Below, piece by piece: positions 55,288-64,000 of a DNA stretch of 64,000 nt. Within the stretch, counting starts at the first letter, position 1. The number at the start of each line of letters is the position of its first letter. The notes beneath the pieces were generated by a model that saw only the letters and a program-made list of their open reading frames with translations, had not been told where the DNA came from and searched no databases. The stretch comes from Budorcas taxicolor (Eukaryota; Chordata; Mammalia; Artiodactyla; Bovidae): assembly GCF_023091745.1 (NCBI RefSeq), contig NC_068920.1, positions 122,048,622 to 122,112,621 on the forward strand, written 5' to 3'. The translations under genes were made by a program, and so were the position numbers.

Positions 55288-56184
55288 CTGTCCTTCTGCG
55301 CTTTGAATACCAGTGTAGATTTGTTGAACAAAAGACTGTGCTGAGTGAGTACCAATATCTTTCCTTAGAATCATTAACTATGACTCTAAATCAGATGGAG
55401 TAATGTTCAGTTTCATTTCTTAAACCATATCGTGTTGGTTTTTACATGAATTGAATTCCTATTGTTGAGTCATTCTAAACATCAGAAGCTGTCCCAAAGA
55501 CTTCCTGCAGCAGCGTAGTCTATGGGGTCATTGTATTAGGATAATAGAGTTGAAACATTTCATAATTTAATGAATTTGTAGATTTCTTATTCCCAAAATT
55601 AAAAAAGAACTTCTATGAATGTCAAATTCAGTAATTATCAGACAGAACAGAATTTGGCTCTGTTTAACCAACTGGCACACTCTCTGTAGATAACAACATG
55701 GTTTGATATTTATAAAGGGCCCATTCCCCACCCCCCTCCACTTAGACACCAGAAATTCATTAAGTATAAAGCCTTACATAATTCTGTAAAGAAACTCATT
55801 TCTCTGCAGTTTTCCTAGCTTCTAAATTCAATATTAAAAAGAGGTATCAATCTTTGGGTGCAGGCTTTCAGCTTTCCCTGAAATGGAGTGGCTGGTTGTG
55901 GTCCAGAACACAAACTGCCTTTGGTTTGATGGAATTTAATTAATTAATTAATAATAAAAATAAACACAGGGTCCCCTTGGTGTTAGGATAACAAGCAAAT
56001 TCTGGGGAGAGAGATGAGAACAGAATGTGGATCAAGTCTAAAAGTGGCCTAGGAATAGAAGATTCCTTCTGGCATTAGGTACACACATTTGGATTTCTTT
56101 GGGTTGGAAATATAAAAGCATAATTTTTGCCTTTAATTAAATTTTTTGTGTTGAATTCTTGCCAAATGCCCAAAGAAACAGAGC
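55288..56184. other. no gene seen
   Basis: A short (TTAA)n run, ttaattaattaatt, at 55936-55950. Otherwise unassigned. Confidence 0.35.
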
Positions 56185-56360
56185 TGGATAGGAACAATAG
56201 CTGACATTCATGTTTTAGGTGTTTTACGTGAATATCATTTAACCCTCATAGACAACCCTTTAAGAAGTTACAAAAATTATGTTCCTTCTTTGAAAAATGA
56301 AGAAACCAGAGCCCCAAAAGTTTAGGCAATATCTTATAGAATAATCTGGCTTGAAAACTC
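56185..56360 (-). repeat. MIR SINE
   Basis: Antisense MIR: 'acaatagctgacattcatgt', 'atcatttaaccctcatagac', 'gaagaaaccagagccccaaa'. Confidence 0.7.
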
Positions 56361-57114
56361 AGAACAAACAGCATGAGTCTGAGATGCTGAGGTCCTGAAG
56401 ATAGGCAGTGTCACCTCCCAAACTCTGCTGCTTCTCCACGGAGGGCTAGGGAGATTTCTCATGCTTTTCACAGGAAGACTGTTAAGTGCTTCTCTTGAAC
56501 AATATGATTATTTTCCACAGCAATCCTTTCATGCAGCTTATAAGCCAAGAACCGGCAGTCCATCAAATGGAAAGTGACTTGTATAAAAAATCCCCTGTGG
56601 TCCTGGGAGATCCGGGCAGACGGTAAAGAGGCTTTTACCTTTACTCCTGGGAACTCACCAGTGGTAGCCTTCTTCCCAACTCCTCATCTTGAAAGACAAA
56701 CAGCATCCTTCCTAGTTGGAATGTACTCACTTGATACTTACTCTGCATTTCTCCCTAGAGGCCAACATTCCTGGCAGGGAAAATGAAACCAGGATAATAA
56801 CCATTGTAGAGATTATGAAACTGCTTCCTATCTGAATCCATACTCTAAACCTCCTTCAGTGCTTTCATAAACCATTCCACACTGATAGAATTACTTTTTA
56901 TGACTCCTAGATATATTTTACTTTTCCAGTTTTATCCTCTTAACTTTCAAGGAAAAGATCAGATGATGGAAAAGAAAGATTCACCTGCAGAGCTATGTTG
57001 GATTTTATTTAACCCTAACACATAGACTGTAGACTGAAAAAAGAAATATGGCCAGCTTAGTATTACGTATATAGATACTTTTTAAAGTTTTACAGAATAT
57101 AATCCAATGGTAAA
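56361..57114. other. no gene seen
   Basis: Unassigned. No exon signal. Confidence 0.35.
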
Positions 57115-57240
57115 ATTCATTCTCTTAACAAATATTTATTGAGTTCTTTCTACATATAAAGTGCTGCAATAGGTGCTGAAGTACAAAAGCAAGCAAACCC
57201 TATCCCTGCCCTCAAGATGCTTATAGTCTTATGTGTGATA
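57115..57240 (-). repeat. L2 LINE 3' end
   Basis: Antisense L2: 'aacaaatatttattgagttc', 'gtgctgcaataggtgctgaa', 'cctgccctcaagatgcttat'. Confidence 0.75.
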
Positions 57241-57483
57241 TTGTGTGACCGTTTGTATGGGCCTGCCTGGGGCAGTCTTTGGTTTACACCTCTTTCCCTA
57301 GTGTAATAATAAATAATGCTGTTTCAATCTCAAAATTTCCCAGTTTAGATGACAAATTGCGTATATCCTGGCAATAATATTTCCCAATAGATGATGCTTT
57401 TAAAATATTTATAATTCTTGGATACAAATAAAAAGTACAAACAGCAAAGGTGCAAAAAATATACTGACACACTGTCTTCATTT

Positions 57484-57631
57484 TTTAAAAAAAATTTGGC
57501 TGTGCCAGGTCTTTGTTGTGGCCTGGCAGCAAAGTTGTTGCCTGTGGGATCTAGTTCCCTGACCAGGGATCAAACTCCCTGCATTGGGAGCACAGAGTCT
57601 TAACTACTGGACTCCCAGGGAAGGCCCACCA
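57484..57631 (-). repeat. CHR-2 type SINE with target duplication
   Basis: Antisense CHR-2: 'ggctgtgccaggtctttgtt', 'agttccctgaccagggatca', 'gtcttaactactggactccc'. Duplication TCTTCATTT at 57475-57483 and 57632-57640. Confidence 0.9.
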
Positions 57632-57640
57632 TCTTCATTT

Positions 57641-59595
57641 GGGAATTATTAATACTGTCTGTGTGTGTCAATTGAAATAAGTTCATTGGGAAATTGTGGC
57701 ATTTGGTTTTGACATTATTTTTTTAGAATGCAACTACTGTTCAATCTCTATTGAGAGGATATATTGGCCAGAAAACTAAAGAAGATGAGAGAATACTGCA
57801 CTAAAAGGAGATAACAGTATGTATCATACACTCAACTCCAGTTTTAGGAGCCAAAGGTGAATAGGACACAGGGAAGTGTCAGGTGGAGCAGACGGAGCAA
57901 TGTTTGGAGGCACTTGGGGTCAAGAGCCTCTCATCTGAGAGTTCGCCATGGCATCTACCTTCCTGTCTCTTGGACTCCTTGGTCTCTATCCAATTCCTAT
58001 AGGTACTGAGCTCATTGGTTCTTAAAGCCACCTGCGATGAGCTTTTGTGAAAGGTTGGTGTCTGCAGAATTTCTAATTACACGTCATTTTGTGTACTGTT
58101 GTCTGAATATGTATATATATGTATTTTGATATTGAAGACAAGCTATTTTTAGTTTCCTTTTGGATATGTTTGGAGAAACTCTTAACTGTTGCTATGCTGC
58201 TATGGAAACGGTATCCACGTATACTGACATGTTTACAATTGTTTAAAACACTATAAACTTTCCAGGGCAAAGGCAAGTGGCTTACTTCCATCAAAGTTGC
58301 TCCCTGGTTTCCTTTTTTTATTAGTTTATTTATTACTCTTAGACCCATGTTGGAATCTGTTTCATCTGTGCCGGGCATTAAAGGGCTGTTTTTTGCTGAC
58401 ATGCATCATTTAATTGATTTCACATTTGTAACTAAGGTAGCGCCAAGAGCAGATGAAGTTTACCCTAAAATCAGAAATATTCTTTGGTCTTGCTAGGAAC
58501 TGAGAATTAAATACTTTCTAGGCTCCCAAATGAAAAAAAAAAGAAAGAAAGAAAGAATGCCTCTTGAGGGTATGTTGACTAAACTAGAATTTGCAAGTTA
58601 GGATTGTTGTTTAAATGTAACTACTGTAATTATTATTCATGTGGACAGAATGAATTTAAAGACTAGTCTAATTGCTTAGAAATATGCAAAGGAGTTTTCT
58701 GGCTTATTCCAAGCATGGAGAAAAGTAGGTGGCTAAGAATCTTTACAATTTCTGGAAAAACGAATCTTAACAAAGACGCATGAATTGAAGCAAACAAGAA
58801 CTATGTTTGTTTGAAAGTACCAGGAAAGTGATTTTTGGCAGGGTAATTTTCCAGGAGTCAAAAAGTATTTTAAAGTGGAATCTGTAATTGTGAATCACAC
58901 AGTGGTGGGTCCTGACAACATCAAGGGCACATGTTCTAGGAGAGTATAATATTTTATAGATTTTAAACAGAGTGCTTACACCTTTAAAAAATTCTCTTTT
59001 CTAAAGTTTGATGTCTACTTTGAGTAAGTATACAGTAAAGAAAATTTTAGCTGTTATGGAATCTACTTTCTTCACTCTTTTGCTAAAATCTCATTTTTGT
59101 CATCTTCCTGAAATGGTCATTTAAAAATCACAGATTAAAAAAAAATTTTAAATCCATTCAATGGAGTATAGTTTATTAACAACTATGCTCTGATATAAAA
59201 TAAAAATTAAAACAAAAAACACCCAGTGGAAGCCCTGTGGGAATGATCCTATTCGTGGACAGCTAGTTGACTTGGGCCTGGTTTGCATGTAGAGATCACA
59301 GTCCCCCCTCCCCCACTTCCACCTCCCCTGACAGGCCCCTTTAACAGTGTTTATACACTTTCTCTCCTTCCACTCATCAGCGGATATTCCATTCTAAGCC
59401 CTTCAAAGGGATGACGTTTATGTGATTTTGTTTTTCTTCTTTGTGGGAAGGGTTCCTCCCCCACCTCCTGGAGTTTAGCAGCAGCTAAGAAATGTGACCC
59501 CAAGGTCACATTCAGATTAGAACTCAGTAAAACCTGAGGGTCTGTTATTTCACAGCACTAAAGGAAACTCACAAAATGAAAATGGTAGCTGGGTA
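57641..59595. other. no gene seen; some motifs
   Basis: Holds an RFX-like GCTGCTATGGAAAC at 58196-58209 and a (GAAA)n tract at 58540-58555. A possible L1 3' tail remnant (tataaaataaaaattaaaac) lies near 59170-59220. No exon recognised. Confidence 0.4.
58533..58557. repeat. (GAAA)n microsatellite
   Basis: A-run followed by four to five GAAA units. Confidence 0.85.
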
Positions 59596-59608
59596 TGGAG
59601 AGGGTTTG

Positions 59609-59827
59609 GAGCTTCTCTGGTGGCTCAGAAGGTACAGAATTTGCCTGCAATGCAGGAGACCCCAGTTGGATCCCTGAGTCTGGAAGATCCCCTGGAGGGG
59701 AGGGCATGGCAACCCACTCCAGTATTCTTGCCTGGAGAATCACCTGGACAGAGGAGCCTGGCAGCTACAGTCCCTAGTATCACAAAGAGTCAGATATGGC
59801 TGAAGCTGCTTAGCATGCACGCACGCG
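59609..59827 (+). repeat. Bov-tA SINE with target duplication
   Basis: Sense Bov-tA. Perfect 13-bp duplication TGGAGAGGGTTTG at 59596-59608 and 59828-59840. The tail ends in gcatgcacgcacgcg. Confidence 0.95.
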
Positions 59828-59840
59828 TGGAGAGGGTTTG

Positions 59841-60599
59841 CATGGGAGGGGAATCTGGCTTAGCATTGGTTGCACTCATTCCCCTGGGGTGGGAGCCTAG
59901 AAAGAGGGGGTGTCAAGTGGCTCTGGCAACTGAGTCCCATCAGGGTTGCCCTCAGGATCAGGATGAAAAGGGGGAAATGAGGTATCAGCAGCACTATGGC
60001 TTAACACTGAGCGCTCCCCAGGCAGCCACTAACTGGCTTACTCTTTTCAGATTTCTCTTAAGAAGCAGATTTCCGTTTCTGTTCTGTTGCCTCTGAGGGG
60101 ATTTCCCAAATTAACCTTCTCTAAGCTTTCTTGAGGGACTGTTTTTGAGGGCTGGTGGGGAATTTCCCTCTTCTGACCAAAGTGTTGCTGGGAGAGATTT
60201 ACTGCTGATCTTCATCTGGGGATTTTCTCACAGGCCTTTGCTACTTCCTGTTTCCCAGGAGTCTCTGCTCTCTGGGAACTGAAGACCTAACAAGCGAAGG
60301 GCATAAACAGGTTTAAGGAAAAGGAAAGAGGGTGTGTTTCATACAGTGGTACTCTTCTTCTCTAGAACTAGAAGTTCTTTGCCATAGTGATATTGGATTT
60401 GAAGACTGGACCCAGGGACCTTGCTGAGGGCCTCAGCTTGATTACACTAAATGTTCCACGGGAACTTGGGTTGGACAGTGAACTCACAAATCATAATAAA
60501 TGATCAGTTTTACTAGAATAGCTATTCTGTATTGGGGATGGATAGAAACTCCTATGTTAAAAGAAGCCACCAAAGAATCATTGCACATTTTACTTAATG
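59841..60599. other. no gene seen
   Basis: Unassigned. A 158-codon frame that starts in the SINE at 59620 runs on to 60096 only by chance. Confidence 0.4.
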
Positions 60600-60815
60600 A
60601 TAATACTCTTCCAGTAGTTGAGTTCTTTCTGTGTCATGCATGGTACTTGGAGTTTTGCAAACATGTCTCATTTGATCCTGGCAGCTACCTGGAGAAGCAG
60701 GCTTTACTAAGACCCATTTAACAGATGAGCATATCAAGGCTCTGAGATGTTAGGTTATTAGTCACATTTTCCAGGCTGGTATTAGGAGCCCAATTTTGTG
60801 GCATCCCAAAGCCTG
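60600..60815 (-). repeat. MIR SINE
   Basis: Antisense MIR: 'gagttctttctgtgtcatgc', 'catttaacagatgagcatat', 'gttattagtcacattttcca'. Confidence 0.72.
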
Positions 60816-61604
60816 TGTTTATTTAGCTATAAATTTGTCCCAAATTTGATATTTGTTTCATTGGTCTTTTAAGTTCTATTACCAGAAAATTAATGGAAAG
60901 GATCCTTAGGAGAAGCAGCCCCCCAAACCCATGAGTGAAGATACTTTCAGGGCAGTTGACAGTTGTTAGCTTAGCTCTGTACACCTGCCAGGCCCTCCTG
61001 CTGTATATTCACTATTTTCACATCCCCTGAAAAGTGATGCTGCTGACCTGGGAATAGGAATCAGTATATAAAAGAAGTGCCAATTGGAGCAATTAATTAG
61101 TCCTTCCTCTTCAAAAACCTTCTGCCTAACCACTGCTTTATACCTTGTTATTTTCTACCCTAGTTTTGTACATTTTGTCAAGGTTCTTAGAAATAATTCC
61201 CCTGAGGACAGGTCCTGGAATATCTCTGACCCTGCTTTGGCCCAGGGAAAATAACATTCTTGATTGCTCTGAAGCTAGATCCCTGTCTGTATGTGCAGTG
61301 GTGTGTGTGTGTGTTTTCTTATATGAATTTCTCATTGAGGTAGATTATTAGCCACAGTTGACATTAACAAAGTTCTCCATATATTTTCAGTTCCCCCAGA
61401 GAAGTTGTGAGCATGGGGGAGGGTGCTGGGGGCAGCAGTGGCACTGATAAAGCAGTTCCTGGGCATTCCCAATGGTTGGGATGCCCCTGCTGCCTTGACA
61501 CCCCTTCCCTACTGCAGACTCCAGTCTGTCTAGGAGGGCTCCTGACCACATCCTCTTCATCCAAATGGTGAACTCCGATAGCCATCAACAGTTAAGAGTT
61601 GACT
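60816..61604. other. no gene seen; one TG tract
   Basis: (GT)n at 61299-61314. No repeat family or exon recognised. Confidence 0.4.
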
Positions 61605-61790
61605 AGCTGCCAAGTGATTTACTGCCTTAATTGACCTGATCCTCACCCATGAAGGTAAGCTGAATGATTCCCATTTATTTTATCAGTGAGGAAACCAAGG
61701 CCCTGTCAGGTTAATAATTGACCCAAAGTCACCTAGCAAGTAATCTGAGGGACTGGGACACAAATTCTAACCTGTCTGATTCCCAGTTAC
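61605..61790 (-). repeat. MIR SINE
   Basis: Antisense MIR: 'ctgatcctcacccatgaagg', 'atcagtgaggaaaccaaggc', 'acccaaagtcacctagcaag'. Confidence 0.78.
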
Positions 61791-61819
61791 GACTTTGTTG
61801 TGGGAGAGGGGAGTACACC

Positions 61820-62600
61820 TTATTTATGTGTTTATTTACTTTTACGAAGATATACATTTCAGATGTACAACATTTTTATGTATCATGAAATGATCACCAA
61901 AATGATCTCCAGTTACCATCTGTCACCATGCAAAGTTGTTAACAATATTGTTGACTAGATTCCCTTTGTGTACGTTACATCTTTGTGACTTATTAATTAT
62001 ATAGCTAGAAGTTTGTACCTCTTAATCCCCTTCACCTGTTTCGTATATTCTCCCATTCTCCTCCCCTTTGGCAACCACCAGTTCTATGAGTCTGTTTCTG
62101 TTTTGTTTAATTTGCTTGTTTTTTTAAAAAATTTCATACATGTATATATATATATCTTTTTTATCCATCTATTGATGAACACTTACCTTGCTTCCATATC
62201 TTGGCTATATAAATAGTGCTTCATGAACATAATGGAATGAGTTATTTTTGAATTAATATTCTTTAGAAAAATATCCAGAAGTGAAATTGCTGGATGGTAT
62301 GCAGTTCAACTTGCAGTTTTTTGAGAACCTCTATATTGTTTTACATAGTGGCTGCACCAGTTTACACTTCCACCAAAAATGCATGAAGACTCCTGTTTTA
62401 CCACAACCTCACCATCACTTACTGCTTGTCTTTTTGATAATAGCCATCCTGACAGGGGTGAGATAGTATCTTACTGTGGTTTTGATTTGCGTTCCCCTAA
62501 TGGTTAGTGATGTTGAGCACTTTTTCTTGCTCTTTTTGGCCATCTGTTTGTCTTCCTTGGAAAAATGTCTACTCAGATCCTCTAAGTTTTAGTCTTGTTG
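61820..62600 (+). repeat. L1M 3' UTR-like relic
   Basis: 'atatacatttcagatgtaca', 'aatgatcaccaaaatgatct', 'tctattgatgaacacttacc', 'gaagtgaaattgctggatgg', 'agtttacacttccaccaaaa', 'ttgatttgcgttcccctaat'. This order is typical of old L1 3' UTRs. A (TA)n lies at 62142-62155. Confidence 0.72.
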
Positions 62601-64000
62601 TTTGTTTCTTGATATTGATTTCTTCACTTATGGTTTGGTGCATTCCATTATTGTTATATTTGGGTTCCCTTCATTTCGTGTATGTATATCATTGTAGGAT
62701 TTTTTTGTTATTACCATGAGGTTCATACATACAAACCCCTGTCTATAGCAGTCTATTTTAAGCTGATAGTCATTCAAATTTGAAGGCATTCTAGAAGTAC
62801 TACATTTTAGTTTCCTTGTTTCCATGTTTTATGTTTTTGATGTCACATTAAAATTTTTTTTTATTTTGTGTATCCCTTAACTACCTATTGTAGTTACATT
62901 TGTTTATACTACTTTTGTCTTTTAACTGTCACATTAGCTTTTTAGTGGCTATGGTTTTTCCAGTGGTCATGTATAGATGTGAGAGTTGGGCTATAAAGAA
63001 AACTGAGCTCCGAATAACTGATGCTTTTGAACTGTGGCATTGGAGAAGACTCTTGAGATTCCCTTGGACTGCAAGGAGATCCAACCAGTCCATTCTAAAG
63101 GAGATCAGTCCTGGGTGTTCATTGGAAGGACTGATGTTGAAGCTGAAACGCTAATACTTTGGCCGCCCGATGTAAAGAACTGACTCATTTGAAAAGACCC
63201 TGATGCTGGGAAGGATTGAGGGCAGGAGGAGAGGGGATGACAGAGGATGAGATGGTTGGATGGCATCACCAACTCAATGGACATGGGTTTGGGTGGACTC
63301 CGAGAGTTGGTGACGGACAGGGAGGCCTGGCGTGCTGCGGTTCATGGGGTTGCAAAGAGTCAGACACTAAACTGAACTCACTGCCTTTACAATATATTTT
63401 CTTTTACGAGTGAAATTTTTATTCATATATTTTCTTATTTCTAGTTATGGTTCTTTCTGCTTAAAGGAGAGAGACCCTTTAACATTTCTTGTAAGGCTTT
63501 TCTAGGCATAATGAACCCCTTTGGTTTTTACTTATCTGAGAAACTCTATCTTTTTCTCAATTCTGAATCATAACCTTGCCAAACAGTTTTCTCAGTTGTA
63601 TAAGTTTTTCCTCTTTGCATTTTAAATATATCTTGCCTCTCCCTTCTGGCCTGTAAAGTTTCTGCTGAAAAATCAGCTGTTAGTCTTATGGGATTTCCCT
63701 TGTATATCATTAGTTGTTGGGTTTTTTTTTTTCTTGCTGCTTTTAAGGTTCTCTTATCTTTACCTTTTCTATTTTCGTTATGTCTTGGTGCGCATTTCTT
63801 TTAGATCATCTTGTTTGGAACTCTCTGTACTTTTATATCTAGATGTCTGTTTCCTTCTGCAGTTTAGAGAAGTTTTTGGCCATTATTTCCTCAAGTAAGT
63901 CTTCTATCCCTTTCGGTCTCTCTTCTAATGGGATCTCTATAATGCAAATGTTAAGTATGCTTAATGTTGCCCTAGAAGTTCCTTAAATAGTCCTCAGTTT
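62601..64000. repeat. L1M-related sequence, split by BovB
   Basis: Continues with 'ttgaaggcattctagaagta' and, after the BovB, 'ttctggcctgtaaagtttct', 'aaatcagctgttagtcttat' and 'gccattatttcctcaagtaa'. I know this as old L1-type sequence but cannot set its orientation or subfamily. It runs off the window. Confidence 0.5.
62947..63381 (+). mobile_element. BovB LINE 3' end
   Basis: Sense BovB from 'ggctatggtttttccagtgg' to cagacactaaactgaactca. The frame at 62900-63154 keeps YRCESWAIKKTE and ARRSNQSILKEISPGCSLEG, then meets a TAA. The terminal repeat is partly lost. Confidence 0.92.

Noticed and set aside
59620..60096. 158-codon ORF starting in a Bov-tA
   Set aside because: The first third is SINE sequence shared with many copies and the rest is unassigned with no protein character.

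Overview
This window is nuclear DNA of a ruminant (cattle, sheep, goat or a close relative). The evidence is the repeat content. BovB RTE-type LINEs, the SINEs derived from them (Bov-tA, Bov-A, Bov-A2), tRNA-derived CHR/CHR-2 SINEs and ruminant-type L1 3' ends occur throughout, over a background of older mammalian L2, MIR, L1M, MER5A and Tigger copies. I identified every family by recalling its consensus, not by a search, so boundaries are approximate unless a target-site duplication (TSD) is quoted.

Gene content is very low. The first ~720 bases are a CpG island promoter. The best model is a gene on the minus strand: a non-coding first exon from roughly 600-640 down to 172, free of upstream ATGs, ending at a strong 5' splice site (CCG|GTGAGT), with the rest of the gene left of the window. 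From ~720 to 64000 I find no convincing exon, RNA gene or processed pseudogene on either strand. All long ORFs are either inside the CpG island, inside retrotransposon remnants (BovB reverse transcriptase and C-terminal region, L1/L2 composites) or unsupported chance ORFs. The stretch is an intergenic region or part of a long intron.

Layout. 1-720: CpG island. 1.0-8.2 kb: L2 and L1 ORF1-region relics with young SINEs. 8.9-10.66 kb: L1M 3' UTR relics carrying a 23-bp degenerate minisatellite (9868-10448). 10.66-12.38 kb: a Tigger DNA transposon split by a BovB that is itself split by an L1. 12.4-14.4 kb: a diverged direct duplication, one copy ending at a BovB insertion. 17.5-21.1 kb: BovB pieces and an L1 holding two BovB copies. 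21.5-23.7 kb: L1M 3' UTR and a long sense L2 with a 97-bp L1 insertion and a perfect 26-bp palindrome. 25-29.6 kb: a BovB cluster with a four-element nest. 30-46 kb: scattered SINEs, L2 and MIR. 46.9-48.9 kb: a MER5A split by an L1, which is split by a BovB whose 5' end is inverted (a twin-priming-type product). 49-61.8 kb: sparse repeats in mostly unassigned DNA. 61.8-64 kb: L1M sequence with one BovB insertion.

There is no new gene system here that I can support. The most informative material is the insertion history: nested retrotransposons with readable TSDs, one twin-primed BovB, eleven BovB fragments in 64 kb, a private minisatellite and a few unexplained palindromes and duplications.
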